Source: Methanosaeta sp. PtaB.Bin039
GTDB taxonomy: Archaea > Halobacteriota > Methanosarcinia > Methanotrichales > Methanotrichaceae
Direction of reading: 5' to 3'
Length of the DNA: 64,000 nucleotides
NCBI GenBank assembly: GCA_002067795.1
Contig: MVQI01000011.1
Coordinates: forward strand, 1-64,000
Shown here: piece by piece, positions 54,108-63,548 of the stretch
Layout: every line of letters begins with the position of its first letter
How positions within the stretch are numbered: the stretch's first letter is position 1
Made by a program: the position numbers and the translations under genes
Notes under the pieces: generated by a model
Databases searched by the model: none
Told to the model about the DNA's origin: nothing
What the model saw: the letters and a program-made list of their open reading frames with translations, nothing else

Positions 54108-56408
54108 TCACCCAACTCCGCGGTTCCTGATGATCTGCTCGTATGTATCGGCGGCCGGACCTCTCCTTCGTGTCAACATAGGATCGCTATCCAGCTGAAT
54201 ATTGTAAAGCCCGAAATCGCTGGCATCATTGAACTTCAGATCCCACTCCCGGTTTGAGGTGATGGACCAGCAAAGATAACCCTCCACGCCAAGTCCGTCA
54301 TTAGCAGCTCTCTGCACCTGCCTTATATGCTCACGGATATAGGTCTCACGATCCCACCCATCCGCCTCCTTGACCGAGCCGTTCTCGAAGATTATGAGCG
54401 GTTTATGCGGGAACATTTCGTGCAGGTCGCGCAGGATGTCGTAAAGCGCTCCCGGCCAAACCGGTGCCCTATCAAATCGCCGGTACGCCGCATCTATGAG
54501 CCTCTGGAGGCGCTCTATATGCAGGCTTGGTATCCCCCAGTAATAGTCCAGGCCGACGTAGTCCAGCTTGTGCCGGCAATCCTCAGGACACAGATAGTCG
54601 TTGAGCTTTCCAGCCATCCCCATATACCACCAGTTGGACATGAGGAGGGTGGAGAGGATCGTGTATTGCTTAAGGATCCGGTCCAGAAATCCAGGCTTTG
54701 TCTCAAGCGATGCCATGCGCTTTTGAAAAGCCAGCGTCTGGAAGCGCACCTTATCTGGATCCCCGAGGATCCTCTCGGCAAGGGCGTGAGCCAGCATTAT
54801 CTCAAGTCCGCCCAGATTGCCCGTATCCGCATCACGGTAGCCGAACCAGGGGAGATCTTCGCTGACCACAACAACCAGATAGCCTCGATCCTGGATACGG
54901 CGAAGGGCCGTGCCGGGGGCAGCTCTCGACAGCTTATCAATCGAGTCAATTCTTCGTGCTGCTGCGATCCTGGCGCTCGATTCGCTTATCACAATAGACC
55001 TGGAAATGGTCTGGGGCTTTGAAGCCGTTCGACCGGTGAGCTGGCTGTAGTTGGCCCTCCACTGGGCCGCTTCTGGTGATGTGTTAAACGACCTTACTGC
55101 GGAATCGACCAGGCTCAGCAGCTCGCCATCTCCCTCCGAGATGGCCACGGAATAGCTCTCCCGGTCATGAAATTCGCCATCAACAAGCCGATATCTCCCT
55201 GGGTGACGAAGCATTAGACCGATCAGGATTGCGTCGTCACCAAGAATCGATGATACACGACCTGAGTCGAGCGACTTCAGGGCCTCGTTGTAATCGTAGA
55301 ACGTAATTGCCCGCGACCCTGTGAGGTATTTGGGGACGCCCGGTTCAGAGGTTGGGCCCCTTAGCACTGCGACCTCCTTGCCAGCCAGTTCTGAGGCTTT
55401 GTCGATATCGCTATCAACACCGACCAAAAGCAGTTTCTTGGTGCAGAAATAGGGCTGGGAGAGCATAACCTCAGCATCCCGTTCTGAAGTTTTGGCCAGG
55501 GCAGCGATCACGGCATCGACCTTGCCTCTTTCAAAGACACTGGATCTGATTGCGCTGATCCTCTCTCCCCTTATCAGGTCTCTCTTGAGAGCCAGGCGAT
55601 CTGCCTGAACCTTAAGATCTCCGTCGCCTTTGATGGCCAGAGCATTCCTATTAGCCAGAAATTGAAGCCACTTTGGCAGGCCGTAAAAGTACTGGTTTAC
55701 GCCAACCTTTGCATCCCGGTTTCTGTCTCTTACTATCTGGTAAGCCTCCTTGTTTGCCAGAAACAGATTTCGGATCAGCCTGCCCACGGCCTCCACCTGC
55801 TCAGATGTTGTGGTCCCCTCAGGCAGTCCAGGCGGGGCTGCGTAATTGGAATCCCACCAGGGCTTGAGGTAGCCGCCGATGAGAAGGTTCGGCTCGTTGA
55901 AGGTAATCCAATAGGGGACCAGTTTGGCGAAGCGATCGGCAACCTCTCTGACGTAATCGGCATAGATATCAGGAAAATCGGGCCCTATCATTCCTCCACG
56001 GGCCTCCACATGAAGCGGCCAGGTGAAATGATGAAGCGTCAGTACTGGGGTCATATCGCAGGAGCGGATCTTCTCGATCAGCTTTCTGTAGTGATCGAAA
56101 GCGTCCTCATTCCACCCGTCCTCGCCGAGATCGACCCTGGACCAGGCAATAGAGAAGCGAAACGCATTGCATCCCAGCTTCTGTGCAAGTTCGATATCCT
56201 CCTCATACCTATTCCAGAAGTCGGTTGCCCTACCGCGTGCTGCCTCCGGACACCGTATCTCTTCCCACCTATCGCGGATGTCCGGGTACTTTGGATCAAA
56301 CGCCTCACATTGATGATCCGCGGTGGCAACTCCGAAAATGAAATGGCCGGCCAGTGGGGGGAGCTCTTGCTTCCCAAAAATGCCAGCAAACGTGTCTCTC
56401 AAGGTCAT
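54108..56408 (-). CDS. family 1 glycoside hydrolase with inserted, rearranged solute-binding domain
   Basis: A 766-residue intracellular protein (no signal peptide). Residues 20-245 are the first part of a GH1 barrel with HFTW and the acid/base Glu of TFNEPN (E172). Residues 580-766 are the rest, with VGLDYYWG, nucleophile IIFENGS (E675) and YLCWSITSNREW. Between them lie two pieces of a type-3 solute-binding protein in reversed order: 281-456 (GKVDAVIAALAKTSERDAE ... SYSVAISEGDGE ... SPEAAQWRANY) is normally the later part, and 500-570 (IQDRGYLVVVVSEDLPWFGY ... GGLEIMLAHALAERIL) the beginning. So the binding domain seems circularly permuted. It likely senses a ligand and controls a beta-glycosidase. 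Alone in its transcription unit. Confidence 0.88.
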   Translation of the reverse strand: MTLRDTFAGIFGKQELPPLAGHFIFGVATADHQCEAFDPKYPDIRDRWEEIRCPEAARGRATDFWNRYEEDIELAQKLGCNAFRFSIAWSRVDLGEDGWNEDAFDHYRKLIEKIRSCDMTPVLTLHHFTWPLHVEARGGMIGPDFPDIYADYVREVADRFAKLVPYWITFNEPNLLIGGYLKPWWDSNYAAPPGLPEGTTTSEQVEAVGRLIRNLFLANKEAYQIVRDRNRDAKVGVNQYFYGLPKWLQFLANRNALAIKGDGDLKVQADRLALKRDLIRGERISAIRSSVFERGKVDAVIAALAKTSERDAEVMLSQPYFCTKKLLLVGVDSDIDKASELAGKEVAVLRGPTSEPGVPKYLTGSRAITFYDYNEALKSLDSGRVSSILGDDAILIGLMLRHPGRYRLVDGEFHDRESYSVAISEGDGELLSLVDSAVRSFNTSPEAAQWRANYSQLTGRTASKPQTISRSIVISESSARIAAARRIDSIDKLSRAAPGTALRRIQDRGYLVVVVSEDLPWFGYRDADTGNLGGLEIMLAHALAERILGDPDKVRFQTLAFQKRMASLETKPGFLDRILKQYTILSTLLMSNWWYMGMAGKLNDYLCPEDCRHKLDYVGLDYYWGIPSLHIERLQRLIDAAYRRFDRAPVWPGALYDILRDLHEMFPHKPLIIFENGSVKEADGWDRETYIREHIRQVQRAANDGLGVEGYLCWSITSNREWDLKFNDASDFGLYNIQLDSDPMLTRRRGPAADTYEQIIRNRGVG

Positions 56409-56528
56409 TGTCTATCGCCCTCGAGCAAGAAGCCCTCTGTTGCTGCTATACGGACGATGTTCTTATACAGCTCTCTCATCTTCATGGCAGCCTGCCTATA
56501 TCAATTGCGATATTGGCCATCTGATACT

Positions 56529-56640
56529 GACTATGTGATACAGACCATATGAAACGGACTATGCTATACGGACCATGTGATACGGTTAATCCACACCGAT
56601 TATGCTTTGCCGATTATGCTATACCGGTTACGCTATGATA
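56529..56640. repeat. 14-bp degenerate tandem repeat, eight copies
   Basis: Eight consecutive 14-base units such as GACTATGCTATACG, GACCATGTGATACG and ATTATGCTATACCG run from 56529 to 56640. Units differ at several positions but keep the phase exactly. They lie 120 bases upstream of the hydrolase start (minus strand) and could bind a regulator, or be an old expanded repeat. Confidence 0.75.
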
Positions 56641-56682
56641 CTTGTCTGTCTTCTCTCAATTGAGATCCTTTGTGGACATCCC

Positions 56683-58026
56683 TCATTTCCCGCAATTCAT
56701 ATCACATCTTCCGCGTTTATCGAATGTACATGGGACTTTGCCTTCTCTTTCCATCCTGTAAATCTTTATCTGATCTGGCTGCTTCTCATTCGGATCTATT
56801 ATTATGAAGGAGCTTGTGCATGTCTTCTTGTTCGGGTCCTTTACCCACCCTCCGCAATTGTAGATGGTCAAATCCGATTCAGGATCTTTCTTCCAACCTG
56901 CCATGTGGGTATGGCCGAAGATGTAGTAATCGATCTTCTTACCCTCATTTCCGAGGTCCTGCATCAGATTTATATATTTATAATTCTTTTTCTCGATACT
57001 TATATCCTTTTTGGTTATATTCGGCAGTACTTTGTCAACAGGCGTTCCCCTCTCGCCGCTGACTGTGTTGGCCACAATTCTGGATAAGAGTAGGCTGGAA
57101 AGCCTGGGAAAGGCGTAGATAAGCGCCGTCAGCACCCCCCATGGGACCAAATTCGAGTAGCCAAGAACGGATTGGAGCTCAACAGGTTTTTCCGCCTGCA
57201 TGCCAGGCAGGATGAAAGTGAACAGCGAGGTGACAGCCGCCATGGCTGTCGATAAGAGCATGGAGAAGCCCAACCAGGTCTTCTTCTTCAGCCGCCAGAT
57301 AAAATCCCTGCCACCTCTAACCATATCGTCCATCTTGGAATGATAAAGGAGGCAGAATACTGCCGAAAAATTGGCCTCGAGATCGCTGTATATCTCCTCC
57401 GGATCAGCTGACTTAAATTCGCTCTCAAATATCCGGGAGTTGGAGAAATATTTTGCGCCGTATTTGTAGATCTTGGCAAGGATTGATTTCATCAACCGCT
57501 GCTCCTTGACATTGAAGTGCCCATGATCCAGATAGATCGTCCCGACACCCGGTATCTCCATCTTATAATGCGGATAATAAAACTTAAAATTCAATTTTTT
57601 ATCGATGCCGAGGTTGTCAAGCTCGACGTTGAGCTTGACTGGAATGCCGGAGGTAATGCCTGAGGCTATCAATTTCTCATATCTTTGAAGGGACTCCTCA
57701 GCATAGCTGATCTCCTTTAAGAAGTGATCGTGGTTTCCAATGACATATATAATTTCTGCACCATGATTTTCTGAATAACCGGATAATCTTTCGAAAAACT
57801 TGATATCATGAGCATTATCCCAGGCATCCTTAAACTCGACTCTCCACAGATCGAAGACGTCCCCCAGAAGGACGATCTTCTTGGGAAGTATCTGGTTTTC
57901 TATCAGGTCCAATAGGTTCATGAGATCGGTTATATTTGTCTCTTCATCCTCTGTGGGATCGTGAATTACCCCAAAATGAAGGTCCGAGAAGACGACTACC
58001 CTATCAGATGTTTGCTGCTGAGCCAT
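56683..58026 (-). CDS. metallophosphoesterase with membrane insertion
   Basis: A 447-residue calcineurin-like phosphoesterase. Metal motifs: VVVFSDLHFG (D, H), VLLGDVFDLW (GD), YVIGNHDHF (GNHD), YLDHGHFN and YIFGHTHMAGW (GHTH). Between the fourth and last motifs, at about residues 245-325, two hydrophobic helices are inserted (GFSMLLSTAMAAVTSLFTFIL and VPWGVLTALIYAF), tying the enzyme to the membrane. It resembles UDP-2,3-diacylglucosamine hydrolase-like and other lipid phosphoesterases, but the substrate is unknown. The last 15 residues contain two cysteines. ATG 58026 follows GAGGT. Confidence 0.88.
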   Translation of the reverse strand: MAQQQTSDRVVVFSDLHFGVIHDPTEDEETNITDLMNLLDLIENQILPKKIVLLGDVFDLWRVEFKDAWDNAHDIKFFERLSGYSENHGAEIIYVIGNHDHFLKEISYAEESLQRYEKLIASGITSGIPVKLNVELDNLGIDKKLNFKFYYPHYKMEIPGVGTIYLDHGHFNVKEQRLMKSILAKIYKYGAKYFSNSRIFESEFKSADPEEIYSDLEANFSAVFCLLYHSKMDDMVRGGRDFIWRLKKKTWLGFSMLLSTAMAAVTSLFTFILPGMQAEKPVELQSVLGYSNLVPWGVLTALIYAFPRLSSLLLSRIVANTVSGERGTPVDKVLPNITKKDISIEKKNYKYINLMQDLGNEGKKIDYYIFGHTHMAGWKKDPESDLTIYNCGGWVKDPNKKTCTSSFIIIDPNEKQPDQIKIYRMEREGKVPCTFDKRGRCDMNCGK

Positions 58027-59081
58027 ATCCAACTTACCTCAATTATTATAAGCAACATTGATTATAGTTATAGATTTCTTGCTTAAATAGCTTCGTATCT
58101 TTAAAGACCCAAGCACAACGGACGACATGATTTCTGATGACGTGATGCAGGGAGATCGTCCGGATCGGCTCGAAGATCGGATGCAATCTGAAGACCCCTG
58201 GAGGTACTAATCGAATCCTCGATCTGACCGGCAAAGTGACAGTCATTGATCCGGCGTGTCTCTTGGTCATCACGATGCAGGCAAAGAAAGACGAAAAAAA
58301 TGAAGAAGATATATCATTTGACAGATATATAATTCAGCTATTCTCGATAAAAAGATATGATTCTAAATAAGAAGCCACTGTCGAATGCGTCCCGGCTTGC
58401 TGCAGCCATTGTCAATGTCAGGAACTTCTGCGGATACTGCTTCTGCCGATACTGCATGAACCTTGCAGCATGCTGAATATGCGGGACAAGAAGTCCCGGC
58501 CAGGATGTAAAGCCTCAGCCAAAGAGCCTCAGACCAAAGAGCAAGTCGCATGCGTCAACCCGATTTACGAGGACATGAGGCGGATCAATGCGTGCCGAAC
58601 ATCCCCGGCGAAAGACTGATAAATGAACCGCACAGATTATACAAAATGAGATAGCAACATCTTACATATTAAGCCGAGATGGTGTGCCAATCGAGTGGGA
58701 TCGAATCATGAATAAGGTGATAAGAGGATTCCTGAACCAGTCCCATTGTCGTTGGGCGTCAGATGCAAGAAATTTGCCGGCGACGTCTTCCTTATCGATA
58801 TGCTCTTATCCGCCTGTTCTTGAACTGGCAAAGCGGCAACCATCGTATACACGATTTCTGAGATTTATCAACGATGAGCAACACATATGACTAGTGCATC
58901 TTGGCGAATGCGATCATCGGAACTTAAGGTTCCATACGATAGTGCAATTCGATTGCATCCGAGACCCATCACGGTGCTGGAATCAGTGCGAAGGTACTTT
59001 AAAGCGTCGCTTGCTGACAACTTCTCTCAAGCGGATGACGGAAATTTGGATGAGACGTCGCAGATCTATCGGAGGAGGTAG
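58027..59081. other. gene-poor stretch, no gene seen
   Basis: 1.05 kb with only short, overlapping frames on both strands. No ribosome site plus recognisable protein was found. A short imperfect repeat of CTTCTGC-GATACTGC lies near 58420-58450. It is probably decayed intergenic DNA. Confidence 0.4.
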
Positions 59082-59897
59082 GTGTGTATTGAGATGAAAG
59101 ACGCTATCGTCAGGCTCCTGGGATTGGCTGGAGGGCTGACTGCGATACTCATGGGCATTGCGGCATTTGCACTGTCCCTAATTTCCGCTGCAGCCGGCCA
59201 TGGTTCTGCTGGCGGATTGCTGATGGTCCCCCAGATAGCTGGTGGGCTTCTGTTCATGCTCCTTGGACTTATCAGCATAGCTGCTGCGCTTCAGACCAGG
59301 CGGAATCCTAAACTGAGTTCTTCACTCCTCCTGTTGTGCGGTCTTGCTGGATTTTTCATCGGCTACGACTCGATGTGGTTCCTCTTTGGAGGCTGGAAAT
59401 CCTGGATAGTGCCAGGCACGCTTCTGCTGACAGGTGGATCTGCAGCCAGGCTCGGTTCTGGAAAGATGAAATCGTCCCTCCCACTGATCAATAGCGACAG
59501 CAGGCCTTTGGTGCTGATCGGACATGCTTTCTACGGCCTGATCTTAATATCCCTTATCGTTCTGGTCATGGCTGCACAGATCCAGTTGCCTGATCTGGGG
59601 GCAAGCACTAAGAGCGACCTATACGAGGCAGAGGTGGCCCAGACCATGGGCAGGATCGACAAAGCGGCGGAAGCTTATGATAGACTGACCGAAAGGGACC
59701 CGACAGATTCAAGGTACTGGGTACTCAAAGGAGACGCCCTTTACGAGTTGGGAAAAGACAATGCCAGCAGGTATAACGAGTCCCTTTACTGCTACGAGAA
59801 GGCCATAGAACTTAACGGATCTGATCTCAGAGCCTGGAGCGGCAAGAAGGCGGCTCTGGAAGCACTGGGGGGGCAGAATCAAAAGAAGATGCAGTAG
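59082..59897 (+). CDS. membrane protein with C-terminal TPR repeats
   Basis: A 271-residue protein. Four or five membrane helices occupy about residues 10-185 (VRLLGLAGGLTAILMGIAAF, GGLLFMLLGLISIAAALQT, SSLLLLCGLAGFFIGY, LIGHAFYGLILISLIVLVMA); the C-terminal 80 residues form two TPR-like helix pairs (EAEVAQTMGRIDKAAEAYDRL, YWVLKGDALYELGKDNAS, YEKAIELNGSDLRAWSGKKAAL). Likely a membrane scaffold. GTG 59082, just after GGAGGTAG, fits best; ATG 59094 is possible. Confidence 0.75.
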   Translation: MCIEMKDAIVRLLGLAGGLTAILMGIAAFALSLISAAAGHGSAGGLLMVPQIAGGLLFMLLGLISIAAALQTRRNPKLSSSLLLLCGLAGFFIGYDSMWFLFGGWKSWIVPGTLLLTGGSAARLGSGKMKSSLPLINSDSRPLVLIGHAFYGLILISLIVLVMAAQIQLPDLGASTKSDLYEAEVAQTMGRIDKAAEAYDRLTERDPTDSRYWVLKGDALYELGKDNASRYNESLYCYEKAIELNGSDLRAWSGKKAALEALGGQNQKKMQ

Positions 59898-60101
59898 CTG
59901 TAGCAGCCCGGTGTATGCAGTCCTCTCTGATATCGTCTTGTTGAGGCGTAATCATTAACCAGATGCATAACAGATGGAGTGGCAGGGATTTTATTCGTCG
60001 AGATCGCGCTGGCTGAGACCGTTATCTCATATATGATTATCTAATAGGCGTTGAACGCACGGTTTGAGCTCATTTGAAGCTGCCTGGAGCGGTGAATAAA
60101 A

Positions 60102-61007
60102 ATGCATGAGACCAGAAAGATAGCAAAGGTCTTCAAAAGCAGACCAACGATTGAAGGTGCAGGAGTGCGCTTGCGAAGGGCTTTTGGGTACAGCCATGTT
60201 CCCATGTTCGATCCGTTTCTGATGCTGGACGATTTTCGTTCTGATAATCCGGACGATTACCACAAAGGGTTTCCCTGGCATCCTCATAGAGGTATAGAAA
60301 CGATCACCTATGTTCTTCGTGGGGAAGTCGAGCATGGTGACAGCATGGGAAACAAGGGAATTATCTCATCAGGCGATGTGCAGTGGATGACTGCGGGAAG
60401 CGGGATCATCCACCAGGAGATGCCCAAAGGAGATCGCTACGGTAAGATGTACGGTTTTCAATTATGGGCCAACCTTCCCAAATCCCATAAAATGATGAAT
60501 CCCAGTTATAGAGATATCAAGAATGACCAGATCCCTGTAGCGCTGCTTCAAAACGGCACGAAGATCAGGGTAATTTGCGGAAAAGCTGGAGATATACAGG
60601 GTCCTGTTCGAGACATAATAATCGATCCAGAATACCTGGATATAACAGTCCCTGCTGGAACAGAATATATGCATCCGACCAAACGAGGACATACCGTATT
60701 TGCGTACGTCATCGAAGGAATTGGGGACTTTGGCAGGGAGAAGAATCCGTTCTCTTACGAGATAAAAGGCACGAACTTCTTCGATATGAATCGAGAAGCA
60801 TCCCTTCGCAATGGAGACCTTGTCCTCTTCGGCGATGGGGATCAGGTTATGGTCTTAACCGAAAAGGATCCAATCAGGTTCTTGCTGCTTTCCGGAAGAC
60901 CGATCGGCGAACCGGTCGCATGGTACGGTCCAATCGTGATGAACACTAGAGACGAGCTGCATATCGCCTTCGAGGAGTACAATAACGGAACCTTTATTAA
61001 AACTTAA
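60102..61007 (+). CDS. pirin family protein (bicupin)
   Basis: A 301-residue two-cupin protein. The N-terminal cupin has DPFLMLDDFRSD, FPWHPHRGIETITYVLRGEVEHGDSMGN and QWMTAGSGIIHQEMP, with metal-binding His and Glu; the C-terminal pirin domain ends in FLLLSGRPIGEPVAWYGPIVMNT. Pirins can oxidise flavonols or act as metal-dependent regulators. GGTGA precedes the ATG. It is a single gene, transcribed from a region with no other gene. Confidence 0.94.
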   Translation: MHETRKIAKVFKSRPTIEGAGVRLRRAFGYSHVPMFDPFLMLDDFRSDNPDDYHKGFPWHPHRGIETITYVLRGEVEHGDSMGNKGIISSGDVQWMTAGSGIIHQEMPKGDRYGKMYGFQLWANLPKSHKMMNPSYRDIKNDQIPVALLQNGTKIRVICGKAGDIQGPVRDIIIDPEYLDITVPAGTEYMHPTKRGHTVFAYVIEGIGDFGREKNPFSYEIKGTNFFDMNREASLRNGDLVLFGDGDQVMVLTEKDPIRFLLLSGRPIGEPVAWYGPIVMNTRDELHIAFEEYNNGTFIKT

Positions 61008-61929
61008 AGTCAAGCAGCAAAGCAGCAAATCGAGTCCTGCAAAATCAGCATCGATCACGATTTCCTGCCGTAAGGAACCAGATCACCGCATTGACTGGTC
61101 CGATTCCGCCAGACCTTACTCAAAGCCGGATTAGACGCAAACAATGCGCTGGGATTTTAACACAGCGTCCTTTTCAGGGGGATCAGAGCACCGCCAGGTG
61201 CCAGGCCTGTGTTTGCTCCGCCTCACGGCTTTGCGCCGCATTTTCCGCACATAGCAAGAATCCCAGATCTCGCTGAATTAAGGTATGTTACGCCTGTTAC
61301 AGCGTGCATATTTCTTGCCTTATCGAGCTATTTCAGCTTTCCCTGGTGCGCTGCCAACCGCCGCATAGACGGCACTTCACGGGTCTTCTGAGTCGTGACG
61401 TATCTAGGTGGGATATGCCTATCGACTTTTTCCGTCCTGAGAGTCCTGTTGGAAATACGTTCTCGATCTTATAGCGCGGAACGCGGCTCTCTTATATATG
61501 CATGATTAATACCTATGGTTTACTGTTGATCCAGACAAAATCGGCTTCTAAGCGCCTCAGACCTGGCCCACATCTGCGCGAAGATCCTTTGGGCAGCAGT
61601 GAGATTCCCTGGCCGTCCATGTATAAGAGCTGGAAGGAGTAATCCGGCAGCTAGACTGGCTGTGCGGTGAGTTTTTCGACAACGTAGAAGCAGACTGCCA
61701 AATCCGCAGAATACTGGAAGTGAAGGTTCCATGCCTTACCGATCTCTCTTTCCTGGAAAAGCAGACTGCCAAGTCCGCAGACTGATGAAGTGAAGGAGCC
61801 GCGGAGTTGTCCGCTGTACCTTTACACGAGGCCCGCAGCCTTAACAACATAGTCATAGCGCTGTTAATATACCGCTTGCTAATGATTTTCCGGCCAACTT
61901 AGTTATCCCAGGAGGGCCTATAGGAACGC
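61008..61929. other. gene-poor stretch with short direct repeat
   Basis: 922 bases without a supportable gene. A 42-base imperfect direct repeat (AAGCAGACTGCCAAATCCGC and the like) occurs at 61688-61730 and 61759-61800. Frames elsewhere are short, lack ribosome sites and resemble no family. Confidence 0.4.
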
Positions 61930-62124
61930 ATGAGATCGAGCCTGGAATTTATGCGCCCCATCCGAGCTGACCTTCAGCCCTGCCCTCATCCGGCCCTGAT
62001 GGAGCTGCGCACCGCAAAAGAGATGCTGGCTGAATACCTTGATGCTCGCCCCTCCGAGGTGGAAGCGATGATCCGAGAAAGGATTGCAGAGAGGTTCTCC
62101 GTGCTGGATGGATTCGGCCTGTGA
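61930..62124 (+). CDS. small helical protein, possible antitoxin
   Basis: A 64-residue open frame with a predicted helical C-terminus (RTAKEMLAEYLDARPSEVEAMIRERIAERF). An AGGAGG site lies 16 bases upstream, so the internal ATG at 61951 (MRPIRADLQ) is an alternative start. It precedes a broken MazF-like toxin gene, so it may be the antitoxin of that pair; this is inference from position and helix pattern only. Confidence 0.5.
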   Translation: MRSSLEFMRPIRADLQPCPHPALMELRTAKEMLAEYLDARPSEVEAMIRERIAERFSVLDGFGL

Positions 62125-62309
62125 GGGCTGGCAATCAACCCATAAATGCCAATAATCCGGAGCACCATGCGTCTGTGAGACGCCGGAGCGCCAACCAATG
62201 TCCCGGGATCACCCCTACGATCTGGAGGTGCCAGGAGATGAGAGGAAGATCGCCAGTGGGCTTATGAGGCTCTCACAACAGGCGCTATCCAAATACGTCG
62301 ATAAAGAGC

Positions 62310-62662
62310 CGGATCTGTATTGCGCACAAAGCAAAATTGGCGTTATCCTATCCCCGCTTACGGATCTGAGCCATTTTAATCGGCGCCCTTCATTTATTTC
62401 TTCACGAGGCCAAATATGATGTTGTCGTTGCTTACACTTTAGCGATTATTCCTCCTAAATTTCTCCGGAGGACGTTTCAGCTCCATAAATACGGACTTTT
62501 TTCGCAAAAACCGGATTGCTCTCAGATTCCGTGATAATGGTTGATACGCTTGCTACTTCGGAGAAGAAAGCCCGTATTATACGCACGTTGGGCGAAGTTG
62601 ATAGCGATCTCAAGGCAGAGATTAAATCCAAACTTGCAGAGTGCTACAGGCTCAGATTATAG
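62310..62662 (+). pseudogene. frameshifted MazF/PemK-like toxin
   Basis: Three frame-switched pieces rebuild a MazF/PemK-type RNA-cutting toxin: SKIGVILSPLTDLSHFNRRP (like the family start VVLVPFPFTDLS-RRP), then YDVVVAYTLAIIPPKF in another frame, then TGLLSDSVIMVDTLATSEKK with RIIRTLGEVDSDLKAEIKSK and a stop at 62660. The last shift fits loss of one A in the CAAAAACC tract near 62505-62512. No start codon for the first piece is obvious. The toxin is dead. Confidence 0.72.
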
Positions 62663-62862
62663 AGTCATGCATCAACTCTTCAGCTCGCCGAGCTGTATTT
62701 AACATGCAACAAAGCATGAAAACGAGGTGGAGAAGAGCGAAGATCCCTTGTGAGGCCTCACGTTAATTCTATGTCATTTTCGTTTGGCGAATTGAGAGTA
62801 TCATGATGTAGTCTTACATGATTAAACCACTTTATAGCTGTCCTTCATTACTGGTAATTTAA

Positions 62863-62937
62863 TAGCGGGGAGTAGATTTGAACTACTGATCTACGGGTTA
62901 TGAGCCCGTCGGGATTTCCTGGCTACCCCACCCCGCT
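62863..62937 (-). tRNA. initiator tRNA-Met (CAT)
   Basis: On the minus strand AGCGGGG pairs with CCCCGCT, with A1-T72, and three G-C pairs (GGG/CCC) in the anticodon stem next to loop CTCATAA, the marks of an archaeal initiator. Anticodon CAT is at 62900-62902. Discriminator A; CCA is not encoded and there is no intron. TATA-like ATTTATATAG at 62971-62980 lies upstream on this strand. Confidence 0.95.
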
Positions 62938-62970
62938 TCTTAGAATGGGACAGCACATCAAGGAGTGATC

Positions 62971-62980
62971 CTATATAAAT
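62971..62980 (-). promoter_or_regulatory. TATA box of initiator tRNA gene
   Basis: ATTTATATAG on the minus strand, about 38 bases before the 5' end of the tRNA, is a good archaeal TATA box and allows a short leader before the RNase P site. Confidence 0.65.
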
Positions 62981-63024
62981 CCCTTTCGACACGAAGGCCA
63001 GCGGCAAATTCCGCTTTTTCCTAT

Positions 63025-63240
63025 ATGCGATCCGATATGCGATCCGATATGCGATCCGATATGCGATCCGATATGCGATCCGATATGCGATCCGATATGC
63101 GATCTGATATGCGATCTGATATGCGATCCGATATGCGATCCGATATGCGATCCGATATGCGATCCGATATGCGATCTGATATGCGATCCGATATGCGATC
63201 TGATATGCGATCCGATATGCGTTCCGATATGCGATCTGAT
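63025..63240 (+). repeat. 12-bp tandem repeat, 18 copies
   Basis: The unit ATGCGATCCGAT (some ATGCGATCTGAT, one ATGCGTTCCGAT) is repeated 18 times. It can be read as MRSD on one strand and RISD on the other, since 12 is a multiple of three, but neither frame has a ribosome site. Another partial copy closes it at 63241. Near-identity of copies implies recent expansion. The stretch from 62938 to 63024 and from 63241 to 63480 has no supportable gene. Confidence 0.97.
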
Positions 63241-63548
63241 ATGCGATTCATTATGGGACCACAGACTGCGGGCTTATTCGCTTGCGTTTTAAACGGAAAA
63301 GCGCGATCTTTGGTCAAGGAGAATAAGCATGCAGGACTTATGGAGTCGAGATTTCCGTATGGGTAAAACAGGTCGGCTCTGGAAAGAAGAGCGCAGAAAC
63401 GTTCTTCCCCGGCATCTTGATGTCGGGCTGCCGCTGCCCAACTATATATGGAATGGATGGGAAAAGGTGACAAGGAGGCTGTGACATCTCCCAAAAACGC
63501 CCGCCCTGTTCTCCCATCTTCAGCTGCTCGCTACAGTTTCTCATAGCG

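Noticed and set aside
62965-63494. Open frames over the 12-bp array (MRSD on plus, RISD on minus)
   Set aside because: Both strands are open for the same arithmetic reason. Neither has a promoter plus ribosome site, and the flanks show no family.
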